Origin: Hyphomicrobiales bacterium
GTDB taxonomy: Bacteria > Pseudomonadota > Alphaproteobacteria > Rhizobiales > Rhizobiaceae
Length of the DNA: 64,000 bases
Direction: 5' to 3'
Assembly: GCA_900473805.1 (NCBI GenBank)
Contig: UCMS01000001.1
Location: 62,001-126,000, forward strand
In this document: positions 1-8,390 of the stretch, piece after piece
Numbering within the stretch: the stretch's first letter is position 1
Layout of the letters: each line of letters starts with the position of its first letter
The notes under the pieces: generated by a model
Seen by the model: only the letters and a program-made list of their open reading frames with translations
Told to the model about the DNA's origin: nothing
The model's database searches: none
Made by a program: the position numbers and the translations under genes

Positions 1-3000
1 CAGCGATTGCGCCGTCTGGATGCGCAGGCCGATGCCTTCGGGACGCTCTTCGGCGGCGACCGTGATGACCAGGGACTTTCCGGCCTCCAGGAGGTCGCGA
101 TACTGGTTGAGACCTTCGGAGAACAACACCGCCTCATACTGGCCGGAGGCATCGGAGAAGGTGACGATGCCCATCTTGTTGCCGGTGCGGGTCTTGCGTT
201 CCTGCTTGGAAATCACGGTGCCGGCGAGACGGCCGGCGCTCGCGCCCTGTTTGACGGCAACGGAGAAGTCGGCGAAGTTCTGGACACGGAGCTTATCGAG
301 CAGTTGCCGATACGCGTCGAGCGGATGGGCCGACAGGTAGAAACCTAGGACCTGGAATTCGCGCATCAGCTTTTCCGAGGATAGCCACGGGGTATATGGC
401 GCAAAGGCAATCTTTTCCGGACCGCTGGCGCCACCCGCCCCGAACATGTCGGACTGTCCGCTGACGGCGTTTTCCTGGGCGCGCTGGGCATATCCCATGA
501 TGCGGTCGAGGCTGCCGATCAGTTCGGCGCGATCGCGGCCGAAGCAGTCGAAGGCACCGGCGGCAATCAGACTTTCGAAGACGCGACGGTTGATCTGCTT
601 GGGATCGATCCGTAGGCAAAAATCCTCCAGGCTTTCGAAAGGCTTGTCGCCGCGGACCTCGACGATGTGTTCGACGGCGTTTTCGCCGACGCCTTTGATC
701 GCCGCGAGGGCGTAATAGATCCGGTTCGGACCCGTCTGGAAGTGACGGTAAGAGGTCTGGACCGAAGGCGGCACCACTTCGATACCAAGACGGCCGGCGT
801 CTTGGCGGAAGTCGACGAGCTTTTCCGTGTTCGCCATGTCGAGGGTCATCGACGCAGCGAGGAACTCGACCGGATAATGCGCCTTCATATAGGCGGTCTG
901 ATAGGAGACGATGGCGTAGGCGGCGGCGTGGGACTTGTTGAAGCCGTAGTTGGCGAACTTCGCCAGCAGTTCAAAGATGTTTTCGGCCTGCGGCTTGGAG
1001 ACGCCGTTCTTCATGGCGCCGTCGACGAAACGGGCCGACTGCTGGTCCATCTCCGCCTTGATCTTCTTACCCATGGCGCGGCGCAAAAGGTCGGCTTCGC
1101 CGAGCGAATAGCCCGAGAGCACCTGAGCGATCTGCATGACCTGCTCCTGGTAGACGATAACGCCTTGCGTTTCCTTGAGCAGGTAGTCGATTTTCGGATG
1201 GACAGAGGCGAGTTCTTCCTCGCCATGCTTGCGGGCATTGTAGACCGGGATGTTCTCCATCGGGCCCGGACGATAGAGCGCCACCAGCGCGATGATGTCC
1301 TCGATGCAGTCGGGGCGCATGCCGATCAGGGCCTTGCGCATGCCCGCACTTTCCACCTGGAAGACGCCGACCGTTTCGCCGCGCGAAAGCATCTCGTAGG
1401 TAAGCTTGTCATCGAGCGGGATGGCCGCCAGATCCACCTTGTGGCCGCGCTGCTCGACGACGAAATCGACGGCGGTCTTCAGTACAGTCAGCGTCTTCAG
1501 GCCGAGGAAGTCGAACTTGACGAGGCCAGCCTGCTCGACCCATTTCATGTTGAACTGGGTGACCGGCATGTCGGAGCGCGGATCGCGGTACATCGGCACC
1601 AGCTTCGAGAGCGGCCGGTCGCCGATCACGATGCCGGCGGCATGGGTCGAGGCGTGCCGGTAGAGGCCCTCGATCTTCTGGGCGATTTCGAGGAGGCGAG
1701 CCACCACCGGCTCTTCGGCGGCGGCCTCCTGCAGCTTCGGCTCCTCCTCGATCGCCTTGGAGAGCGGCGTCGGATTGGCGGGATTGTTCGGCACGAGCTT
1801 ACAGATCTTGTCGACCTGGCCATAGGACATTTCGAGCACGCGGCCAACGTCGCGCAAGGCGGCACGCGCCTGCAGCGATCCGAAGGTGATGATCTGCCCC
1901 ACCTGCTCGCGGCCATATTTGCGCTGCACGTAGCGGATGACCTCTTCGCGGCGCTCCTGGCAGAAGTCGATGTCGAAGTCGGGCATCGAGACGCGTTCCG
2001 GATTGAGGAAGCGCTCGAAGAGCAGCGAGAAGCGCAACGGGTCTACGTCGGTGATGGTCAGCGCATAGGCGACCAGCGAGCCCGCGCCCGAGCCACGGCC
2101 CGGTCCGACCGGGATGTCATGCTGCTTGGCCCATTTGATGAAGTCCGAAACGATCAGGAAGTAGCCGGGGAACTTCATGCGTTCGATGACGGAGAGCTCG
2201 AATTCGAGCCGCTCGCGGTAATCCTTCTCCTCGTAACCTGGCGCCATGCCGAGTGCCGCAAGGCGATTGTCGAGACCCTCGATCGCCTGGCGGCGCAGTT
2301 CCAGCGCCTCTTCGCGCTCTGCCTCTTCCGGATCGTCGCTGCCTCCGGTGAAGCGCGGCAGGATCGGCTTGCGGGTGGAGAGCACGAAGGAGCAGCGGCG
2401 TGCGATCTCGACGGAATTCTCAAGCGCCTCCGGCAGGTCGGCAAACAGTTTCATCATGTCGGCCCGGCTCTTCAGATAATGATCCGGGGTCAGACGGAAG
2501 CGATCGTCGTTGGAGACGATCGCGTTGTGCGCCACCGCCATCAGGGCATCATGGGCGTCGTAGTCGTCGCGCGCCGGGAAGAAGGCCTCATTGGTGGCGA
2601 CCAGCGGCAGGTCGTGATCGTAGGCGAGCTGGACCATGCGGCGCTCATGGCTGCGGTCGTAGACGCCATGACGCTGCAATTCGACATAGAGGCGATCGCC
2701 GAAAAGGTCCTTCAACGCCAGAAGACGCGCCTGGGCCTGGGCGGCGTGACCATCGCGCAGCGGACGATCCACAGGGCCACCGGACGCCCCGGTCAAGGCG
2801 ATCAGGCCGTCTGTGCCACTTTCGCGCAGCCATGACAGTTTGACATGCACCGGCTGACCGGCATCCCCGCCAAGATAGGCGCGACTGACAAGGTCAACGA
2901 GCCGCTCGTAGCCTGCAGCATCAGACGCAAGCACGACTATGGCCGGAAGATCCGGCATATGGCCGTTGCCGCCTCGCTTTTCTCCCGTCGAATCTTCCAT

Positions 3001-3261
3001 ATCGATCGACAGCTGGCAGCCGATGATCGGCTGCACGCCGTCGCCGATCGCCTTCTGGGAGAATTCGAGCGCAACGAACAAATTGTTGGTATCGGTAATC
3101 GCGATCGCCGGCTGGTCGTCGGCGACGGCCTTGCCGAGGATCTTCTTCAGCGGCAATGCGCCTTCCAGCAGAGAATAAGCCGAATGCACCCGAAGATGCA
3201 CGAAACCCGGCCCGTTCGACAATCCCGTCGGCGTGTCGATCCCGCTCGTGCTCTCGCCCAT
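1..3261 (-). CDS. dnaE: DNA polymerase III alpha subunit, 3' end outside window
   Basis: Replicative DNA polymerase catalytic subunit (C-family). The reading frame runs open from the ATG at 3261 to the window edge, giving 1087 codons; the usual family length is about 1160, so only the C-terminus is missing. The N-terminal PHP domain begins with HLRVHSAYSLLEGA (residues 22-35). The catalytic aspartates lie in PDFDIDF (about 427-433). Further on are the PGRGSGAGSLVAY motif and, near the end, an OB-fold region (KTRTGNKMGIVTFSD). An in-frame ATG six codons upstream (3279) is an alternative start; I prefer 3261 because GAGG lies 11 bases before it. The absence of any long overlap with lolD and the position upstream of the lol-proS genes match rhizobial chromosomes. 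Identity is certain; the exact start is less so. Confidence 0.96.
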   Translation of the reverse strand, partial: MGESTSGIDTPTGLSNGPGFVHLRVHSAYSLLEGALPLKKILGKAVADDQPAIAITDTNNLFVALEFSQKAIGDGVQPIIGCQLSIDMEDSTGEKRGGNGHMPDLPAIVVLASDAAGYERLVDLVSRAYLGGDAGQPVHVKLSWLRESGTDGLIALTGASGGPVDRPLRDGHAAQAQARLLALKDLFGDRLYVELQRHGVYDRSHERRMVQLAYDHDLPLVATNEAFFPARDDYDAHDALMAVAHNAIVSNDDRFRLTPDHYLKSRADMMKLFADLPEALENSVEIARRCSFVLSTRKPILPRFTGGSDDPEEAEREEALELRRQAIEGLDNRLAALGMAPGYEEKDYRERLEFELSVIERMKFPGYFLIVSDFIKWAKQHDIPVGPGRGSGAGSLVAYALTITDVDPLRFSLLFERFLNPERVSMPDFDIDFCQERREEVIRYVQRKYGREQVGQIITFGSLQARAALRDVGRVLEMSYGQVDKICKLVPNNPANPTPLSKAIEEEPKLQEAAAEEPVVARLLEIAQKIEGLYRHASTHAAGIVIGDRPLSKLVPMYRDPRSDMPVTQFNMKWVEQAGLVKFDFLGLKTLTVLKTAVDFVVEQRGHKVDLAAIPLDDKLTYEMLSRGETVGVFQVESAGMRKALIGMRPDCIEDIIALVALYRPGPMENIPVYNARKHGEEELASVHPKIDYLLKETQGVIVYQEQVMQIAQVLSGYSLGEADLLRRAMGKKIKAEMDQQSARFVDGAMKNGVSKPQAENIFELLAKFANYGFNKSHAAAYAIVSYQTAYMKAHYPVEFLAASMTLDMANTEKLVDFRQDAGRLGIEVVPPSVQTSYRHFQTGPNRIYYALAAIKGVGENAVEHIVEVRGDKPFESLEDFCLRIDPKQINRRVFESLIAAGAFDCFGRDRAELIGSLDRIMGYAQRAQENAVSGQSDMFGAGGASGPEKIAFAPYTPWLSSEKLMREFQVLGFYLSAHPLDAYRQLLDKLRVQNFADFSVAVKQGASAGRLAGTVISKQERKTRTGNKMGIVTFSDASGQYEAVLFSEGLNQYRDLLEAGKSLVITVAAEERPEGIGLRIQTAQSL

Positions 3262-3373
3262 ACCGCCATATCCTCGCATTGCATTGAATCACCGAGATTT
3301 TCGGTGTTCGCGCCTGCGAAGTCCAGTCACGTTTGTCGCGATCGGCAGGTGTCTACAGGTTTCGAAGGAGCTC

Positions 3374-3460
3374 TCAGAGAGCGAGCATCAAAAGGGTCAT
3401 GCTGGCAACAAAGACGGCCATGGAGGTGAATGCAGCAACGTCACGAATAATTTCGGTCAT
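3374..3460 (-). CDS. 28-residue putative membrane mini-protein
   Basis: A short ORF in the 328-base gap between lolD and dnaE. It begins with ATG at 3460, preceded by AGGAG with a six-base spacing, which is one of the best ribosome binding sites in this region. It ends with TGA at 3374-3376. The product starts MTEIIRDVAAF and continues as one hydrophobic helix rich in Met, Val, Ala and Leu, so a single-pass membrane peptide with a short charged N-terminus is likely. It lies on the same strand as lolD and dnaE. I know no family for it. Coding status is inferred from the RBS and the amphipathic/hydrophobic character only. Confidence 0.55.
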   Translation of the reverse strand: MTEIIRDVAAFTSMAVFVASMTLLMLAL

Positions 3461-3589
3461 GTCTGTCTCCTATTTCCTCTATGTTTTTATTTTGTTCCCC
3501 TCCTGTTCTTTTGTCAACCCTAAAAAAGCCAGCGTTCGCGCGGGAACAAAATCCCCGCTCGCACAATCAGAACGAATGATGAAAGAGGT

Positions 3590-4279
3590 TCAGGCCTGGA
3601 TTTCGACGATCTTGCCGTCCACGAGAGTCACGCAGCGGTCCATCCGCCGGGCGATTTCGTGATTATGCGTGGCGATCATCGCGGAAAGCCCCGATTGGCG
3701 CACAAGGGCTTCCAGGGCAGAAAAGACATAGGACGCGGTCTCCGGATCGAGGTTGCCGGTCGGTTCGTCGGCCAGCAAAACGAGCGGCGCGTTGGCAACG
3801 GCCCGGGCGATTGCTACGCGCTGTTGTTCGCCGCCGGAGAGTTCGGCCGGCCGATGGTCGGCGCGGTGGCCCACACGCATGTAGTCGAGAAGCTGCTTTG
3901 CGCGCTCCGCGGCTTCCTTCCGGGTGAGACCCGCGATCAGTTGCGGCATCATCACGTTCTCAAGCGCGGAGAATTCCGGCAGCAGATGATGAAACTGATA
4001 GACGAAGCCGACCGAGTTGCGCCGGATCGCCGTGCGCTGCTCATCCGGGAGCTCCTGACAGGCGACGCCGCCGAGCGTGACCTCACCGCCATCGGGATGC
4101 TCCAGAAGCCCGGCGACATGCAGAAGCGTCGACTTGCCCGTGCCGGAGGGCGCGACCAGCGCGACCGTCTCCCCGGCCCGCAAGGTGAAATCAGCCCCCT
4201 TCAAGATCGAGAGCAGGGTCTCGCCCTGACCATAATGGCGGTCGATGCCGGCGAGAGACAGAACGATGTCGTTGGCCAT
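3590..4279 (-). CDS. lolD: Lipoprotein-releasing system ATP-binding protein LolD
   Basis: ATPase of the Lol ABC exporter that extracts lipoproteins from the inner membrane for transfer to the outer membrane. About 229 residues, a normal length. It shows Walker A (APSGTGKST, about 43-51), the Q-loop region ([13 protein letters not shown]), the ABC signature [14 protein letters not shown], Walker [12 protein letters not shown] and the switch histidine in THNHE. It lies immediately downstream of its permease gene and is surely co-transcribed with it. An ATG four codons upstream (4291) is possible, but its AAGG sits directly against the start codon, so the second ATG at 4279 is better spaced. Related FtsX-type systems such as MacB/LptB-like exporters are excluded by the partner and the motif wording typical of LolD. 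Confidence 0.93.
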   Translation of the reverse strand: MANDIVLSLAGIDRHYGQGETLLSILKGADFTLRAGETVALVAPSGTGKSTLLHVAGLLEHPDGGEVTLGGVACQELPDEQRTAIRRNSVGFVYQFHHLLPEFSALENVMMPQLIAGLTRKEAAERAKQLLDYMRVGHRADHRPAELSGGEQQRVAIARAVANAPLVLLADEPTGNLDPETASYVFSALEALVRQSGLSAMIATHNHEIARRMDRCVTLVDGKIVEIQA

Positions 4280-4293
4280 CGGGATCGGCATCC

Positions 4294-5601
4294 TTATTCG
4301 TAACGCAGGGCCTGGACCGGATCCAGGCGCGAAGCCCGCCAGGCCGGGAAAATGGTCGCCATGAAGGAGAGGCTGAGCGCCATGACCACGACGGAAACGG
4401 TCTCACTCACGTTCATCTCAGCGGGCAGCTGGCTGAGGAAATAGAGTTCGGGATCGAACAACACCGTACCGGAAACCCAGGAGAAGAACTGGCGGATGCT
4501 CTCGATGTTGAGACAGACCACGATGCCAAGCACGACGCCGGCAAAGGTGCCGGCCGTTCCGATTGCGGCGCCCGTCATGAAAAAGATGCGCATGACGGCA
4601 CCGGAGGTCGCCCCCATGGTGCGAAGGATGGCAATATCGCTCGCCTTGTCCTTCACCAGCATGATCAGCCCGGAAATAATGTTCAGTGCGGCGACGAGAA
4701 CGATCAGCGTCAGGATCATGAACATGACGTTGCGCTCGACCTGCAGGGCCGAGAAGAAAGTCTGGTTGCGCTGGCGCCAATCGGTGACGAAGATCTGTCG
4801 GCCGGCGGCCTGCTCGATCAGCGGCCGCAAACGGTCGACATCATCCGGATTGTCGATGAAGAGCTCGATCGACTGAACGATACCCTCGACATTGAAATAG
4901 AGCTGGGCCTCTTCGAGCGGCATATAGATGATCGAGGCGTCATATTCCGACATACCGATCTCGAAAATGCCCGAGACCGGATAGGACTTGACCCGCGGAT
5001 TGACGCCGAGCGGAGTGATGTCGCCTTCCGGCGAGACGAGCGTGATCGTGTCGCCGGCCGAAAGGCCAAGCTGGGCCGCCATGCGAGAGCCGATCAGTAC
5101 GCCCTGCCCTGTGGCAAAGCCCACCATGTCGCCCTGCCGAATGTTGGAAGAGACCACGGACAGCTTGGTCAGGTCATCGGGGCGGATGCCCCGCACCAGT
5201 GCGCCGGTTCCGGCACCTTCCCGACCAGAGGCCAGCGTCTGCCCCTCGACGAGCGGCAGCGCCATCTTTACCCCGGCGACCCCGCTGAAACGCGTCGCAA
5301 GATCGGCATAATCGTTCAGCGGCTGGTCGACAGGCTGCACGATCATGTGGCCGTTGATGCCGAGAATGCGGGAGACGAGTTCCGTTCGGAACCCGTTCAT
5401 GACAGCCATCACGATGATGAGGGTCGCGACCCCCAACATGATGCCGATGAAGGAGAAACCGGCAATCACCGAGATGAAGGCTTCCTTGCGCCGGGCGCGC
5501 AGGTAGCGCCAGGCCACCATCCGCTCGAATCCTGAAAAGGCGCGCGCAGGCGAACCCTTTCCGGATCCTGCCGTCTCGTTGCCAGCAGCCTTGCTCGCCA
5601 T
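4294..5601 (-). CDS. lolC: Lipoprotein-releasing ABC transporter permease (LolC/E type)
   Basis: Inner-membrane permease of the Lol lipoprotein exporter, about 435 residues. There is a cytoplasmic N-terminus with [18 protein letters not shown], a first membrane segment around residues 35-60, a large periplasmic domain, and three C-terminal membrane segments typical of FtsX permeases ([20 protein letters not shown] onward). Only one permease gene accompanies lolD, so it probably works as a homodimer, as seen in other alphaproteobacteria, and could equally be named lolE or lolF. The ATG at 5601 has GGAG five bases upstream; an in-frame GTG two codons earlier lacks this spacing. The lolD gene follows within 20 bases. 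Confidence 0.92.
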   Translation of the reverse strand: MASKAAGNETAGSGKGSPARAFSGFERMVAWRYLRARRKEAFISVIAGFSFIGIMLGVATLIIVMAVMNGFRTELVSRILGINGHMIVQPVDQPLNDYADLATRFSGVAGVKMALPLVEGQTLASGREGAGTGALVRGIRPDDLTKLSVVSSNIRQGDMVGFATGQGVLIGSRMAAQLGLSAGDTITLVSPEGDITPLGVNPRVKSYPVSGIFEIGMSEYDASIIYMPLEEAQLYFNVEGIVQSIELFIDNPDDVDRLRPLIEQAAGRQIFVTDWRQRNQTFFSALQVERNVMFMILTLIVLVAALNIISGLIMLVKDKASDIAILRTMGATSGAVMRIFFMTGAAIGTAGTFAGVVLGIVVCLNIESIRQFFSWVSGTVLFDPELYFLSQLPAEMNVSETVSVVVMALSLSFMATIFPAWRASRLDPVQALRYE

Positions 5602-5649
5602 GCTCACTCCTTGCCTTCAGATCAGTCCGACAGCGTCACGCTGCCAAGG

Positions 5650-6972
5650 TCAGGCGGTCAACTTGTTGATCGCCGCCTCAATCGTCATCGTCTCGCGGGC
5701 GCCGGTGCGGCGGTCCTTGAGTTCGATTTCGCCCGATGCCACGGAGCGCGGCCCGGCGATGATCTGGACGGGAACGCCGATCAGATCGGCGGTCGCGAAC
5801 TTGGTGCCTGCCCGGTCGTCCGTGTCGTCGTAGAGCACGTCCTTGCCGGCGGCCTGGAGCGCTGCGTAGAGCGTTTCGCATGCCGTGTCGCAGGCCTCGT
5901 CGCCGGCCTTCATGTTGATCACCACGGCATCGAAGGGCGCGACCGAGGCCGGCCAGATGATTCCGTTCTCGTCATGCGAGGCTTCGATGATGGCGGGAAC
6001 AAGGCGTGTCGGGCCGATGCCGTAGGAACCCATGTGGACAAGGTGCTCCTTGCCGTCGGGACCCTGGACCTTGGCGCCCATCGGCTCGGAGTATTTCGTG
6101 CCGAAATAGAAGATGTGACCGACTTCGATGCCGCGGGCGGACAGGCGGTCGTTTTCGCCGATAGCGCCAAAGGCTGCCTCGTCGTGCATTTCAGACGTCG
6201 CGGCATAGACGGAGGTCCACTTGTCGAAGATCGTCTGCAGGCCGGCAACGTCATCAAAATCGGTATCAACCGAGGGGATGTCGAAGTCGACGAAGCTCTT
6301 GTGGCAGAAGACTTCCGATTCGCCTGTATCGGCCAGAATGATGAATTCGTGGCTGTGATTGCCGCCGATCGGGCCGGTGTCGGCGCGCATCGGGATGGCA
6401 CGCAGGCCGAGACGGTCGAAGGTACGCAGGTAAGCGACGAACATCTTGTTATAGGAATGGATCGCGTCAGCCTGGGTGAGGTCGAAGGAATAGGCATCCT
6501 TCATCAGGAATTCGCGCGAACGCATGGTGCCGAAGCGCGGACGGATCTCGTCACGGAACTTCAGCTGGATGTGGTAGAGGTTGAGCGGCAGGCTCTTGTA
6601 GGACTTGACCGACGAGCGGAAAATGTCGGTGATCATTTCCTCGTTGGTCGGGCCGTAGAGCATCGGACGGTCCTGACGGTCCTTGATGCGCAGCATTTCC
6701 TTGCCGTAATCTTCGTAACGACCGCTTTCCTGCCAGAGCTCGGCCGACTGCAGTGTCGGCATGGAAAGCTCGATGGCGCCGGCGCGGTTCTGCTCTTCAC
6801 GGATGATCGCGTTGACCTTGTCGAGCACACGCTTGCCGAGCGGCAGCCAGGAATAGATGCCCTGGCTCTGCTGGCGGATCATGCCCGTCCGCAGCATGAG
6901 GCGGTGGGACACGATTTCCGCTTCCTTGGGGTTTTCCTTGAGGATCGGCATGAAGTAGCGCGACAGACGCAT
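5650..6972 (-). CDS. proS: Prolyl-tRNA synthetase
   Basis: Charges tRNA-Pro with proline in the cytoplasm. 440 residues. The class II core is present: TNEE (about 109-112) for ATP/Pro binding, motif 2 around [17 protein letters not shown], the [13 protein letters not shown] motif 3 region, and a C-terminal anticodon-binding domain. It is about 130 residues shorter than the E. coli enzyme because the INS editing domain is absent, which is the usual alphaproteobacterial form; mischarged Ala-tRNA-Pro would then need a separate deacylase. The start MRLSRYF is the conserved family N-terminus; in-frame codons upstream to 7005 lack family conservation. It lies upstream of lolC and may share its transcript. 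Confidence 0.95.
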   Translation of the reverse strand: MRLSRYFMPILKENPKEAEIVSHRLMLRTGMIRQQSQGIYSWLPLGKRVLDKVNAIIREEQNRAGAIELSMPTLQSAELWQESGRYEDYGKEMLRIKDRQDRPMLYGPTNEEMITDIFRSSVKSYKSLPLNLYHIQLKFRDEIRPRFGTMRSREFLMKDAYSFDLTQADAIHSYNKMFVAYLRTFDRLGLRAIPMRADTGPIGGNHSHEFIILADTGESEVFCHKSFVDFDIPSVDTDFDDVAGLQTIFDKWTSVYAATSEMHDEAAFGAIGENDRLSARGIEVGHIFYFGTKYSEPMGAKVQGPDGKEHLVHMGSYGIGPTRLVPAIIEASHDENGIIWPASVAPFDAVVINMKAGDEACDTACETLYAALQAAGKDVLYDDTDDRAGTKFATADLIGVPVQIIAGPRSVASGEIELKDRRTGARETMTIEAAINKLTA

Positions 6973-7099
6973 AACGAATTCCAGACGGTTGACGACGCCG
7001 CGCATCCGCGCGGAATCAGCGATTGAAGACGGATATCAGGAAGCGTTCATAGCCGTTTGGTCTTCAGAAGAAAACCCGCAAGCCAGAGACTGCCCGCTC

Positions 7100-7135
7100 C
7101 CCCACAGACATGCGTGTATGAACCGCATGTGGGGC
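7100..7135. other. Stem-loop upstream of proS
   Basis: An interrupted inverted repeat: CCCCA and CATGCG on the left pair with CGCATG and TGGGG on the right, around a nine-base loop, with a four-base bulge (CAGA). It sits about 130 bases before the proS start, in the stretch that must hold the proS promoter or leader. There is no T-run, so it is not a clear terminator. It may be an RNA fold in the proS leader or a protein-binding site; I cannot decide. Confidence 0.3.
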
Positions 7136-7232
7136 ACCAACCCGCCCCTTTCGAATTTTCGTGACGAAGATGCGACAGATTTGCACGCCCAAAATTTTTC
7201 CGGTCACTGTAACAATTCTGCAAGATTTGGGG

Positions 7233-7261
7233 GTGACAACGTCCATAGTTTGGGCTAGGTT
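7233..7261 (+). promoter_or_regulatory. Promoter candidate for the small RNA
   Basis: GTGACA (7233-7238) and TAGGTT (7256-7261) are separated by exactly 17 bases. Transcription would begin near 7268, and the only thing downstream on this strand before the terminator is the candidate sRNA. Confidence 0.45.
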
Positions 7262-7267
7262 CAGCCC

Positions 7268-7412
7268 ACAAAAGAGGCAAGGAGTTCAAATCTTTGCCAA
7301 TCTCGCGGTCAAGTCTTGGGAGGATCAGATCTTAGGCGCGCTTTGTCGCAGCCCCTTAATTGGTGAAGGATCACGCGAAGCTTCGAACAAGGTCTTTTGA
7401 CCTTGTTTTTTT
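7268..7412 (+). ncRNA. Candidate trans-acting small RNA, alpha-r9 (Smr9C-like) by position
   Basis: Between proS and a DUF1467 gene, both on the minus strand, the plus strand carries a promoter-like pair, about 145 bases without a good ORF, and a textbook rho-independent terminator. That is the structure of a free-standing sRNA gene. From memory, the Sinorhizobium meliloti Smr9C sRNA (alpha-r9 family, about 150 nt) lies next to proS in the corresponding gap, so family membership is a reasonable guess based on synteny and size. I have not compared sequences. The 5' end is an estimate from the promoter; the 3' end is set by the T-run. Confidence 0.6.
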
Positions 7413-7414
7413 TT
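7386..7414 (+). terminator. Rho-independent terminator of the small RNA
   Basis: A perfect nine-base stem, AACAAGGTC (7386-7394) against GACCTTGTT (7399-7407), closes a TTTT loop and is followed by an unbroken run of T to 7414. The T-run is on the plus strand only, so it ends a plus-strand transcript. Confidence 0.88.
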
Positions 7415-7496
7415 GCCCTGTTCAGGGCGATGAGACCGATCCGGCACAAATCAAGCCTACAGCTGGAGAATGTCTCGATCTGGGCCCTGCCCTGGA

Positions 7497-7772
7497 TCAT
7501 TGTTCGGCAAGGCCTGGAACCAGAACCGGCAGATCCTTGAAACTCCAGCCGAAATAGGTTTCGGCGATGTACCATACCCCGTAGATGACAGCCGAAACGA
7601 TCGTCGTCGTGAGGAAGATTCGCAAGGCGCGAAAACGGGCTGGCGCGCTCGCGACCGTGCCCGGAACGACATTCTGCTCTTCGTCCTGGGTGCGCAGCCC
7701 TATTGGCAGCACCGCAAAAAGCGTCAGCCACCAGATCACGAAGTAGACCGCCAGTCCCGACAGGATCGCCAT
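7497..7772 (-). CDS. DUF1467 family membrane protein
   Basis: A 91-residue protein with two predicted membrane helices: one at the N-terminus (MAILSGLAVYFVIWWLTLFA) and one in the second half (IFLTTTIVSAVIYGVWYIAE). Between them is a polar stretch with LRTQDEEQNVVPGT, which resembles the conserved loop of the DUF1467 family of small alphaproteobacterial inner-membrane proteins. Function unknown. The ATG at 7772 has GGAGCGAG a few bases upstream; a longer in-frame extension to 7850 is not membrane-like and overlaps nothing useful. It follows mce on the same strand after about 150 bases and may be the last gene of the nuo-to-mce run. Confidence 0.8.
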   Translation of the reverse strand: MAILSGLAVYFVIWWLTLFAVLPIGLRTQDEEQNVVPGTVASAPARFRALRIFLTTTIVSAVIYGVWYIAETYFGWSFKDLPVLVPGLAEQ

Positions 7773-7919
7773 TTTCTCGCTCCAGACATCGTGGGCCCCG
7801 ATATCGGCACCGCACCCGCGCTTTCTATAATGGTGGAGGGCTGCTGGCACAAAGGCAAAAGCGTCGCAGCCCTGCCCTGCCTGCGATCAACAAGAATTCA
7901 TCGGCCCGTAGAGCTGCGC

Positions 7920-8324
7920 TCAGACCTGCTCGAGTTCGATCAGCGTGCCGAAGAAGTCCTTCGGATGCAGGAAGAGAACCGGTTTGCCATGCGCTCCGAT
8001 TTTCGGCTCTCCCGAACCGAGGACACGGGCGCCGGAGTCCGAGAGCTGGTCGCGTGCGGCGATTATGTCCTCTACCTCGTAGCAGATGTGGTGCATGCCA
8101 CCCGCCGGGTTCTTCTCGAGGAAGGTCGCGATCGGCGAGCTTTCGCCGAGCGGTTCCAGCAGCTCGACCTTCGTGTTCCCAAGCTCGACGAAGACGACGG
8201 TTACACCATGTTCGGGCAGCGGCTGCGCCTGCGAAACCTTGGCACCCAGCGTGTCCCGATAGCTCGCGGTCGCGGCGGCGAGGTCGGGAACGGCGATGGC
8301 GATGTGGTTGACACGGCCCAGCAT
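7920..8324 (-). CDS. mce: Methylmalonyl-CoA epimerase
   Basis: Interconverts the 2R and 2S forms of methylmalonyl-CoA in propionyl-CoA catabolism. 134 residues, the normal length. It is a vicinal oxygen chelate fold with two beta-alpha-beta-beta-beta modules. The metal ligands are expected at His7 (VNHIAIAV), the His of GMHHICYEV and the C-terminal Glu of GTLIELEQV, all present. NPAGGMHHICYEV and FLHPKDFFGTLIELEQ are characteristic of the epimerase rather than a generic glyoxalase. The gene follows rnj closely on the same strand. The mutase partner is not in this window. Confidence 0.92.
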   Translation of the reverse strand: MLGRVNHIAIAVPDLAAATASYRDTLGAKVSQAQPLPEHGVTVVFVELGNTKVELLEPLGESSPIATFLEKNPAGGMHHICYEVEDIIAARDQLSDSGARVLGSGEPKIGAHGKPVLFLHPKDFFGTLIELEQV

Positions 8325-8390
8325 GAACTACCTCCGGCATGAATTCGACGGGTCGGTCGCCAGACTATGCGAGAGATAGCCCGCCGTCTG

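Noticed and set aside
667..2835. A 722-codon open frame on the plus strand
   Set aside because: It lies opposite dnaE. High GC content keeps the antisense frame free of stops; the product shows no domain, and the opposite strand gives an unmistakable DNA polymerase.
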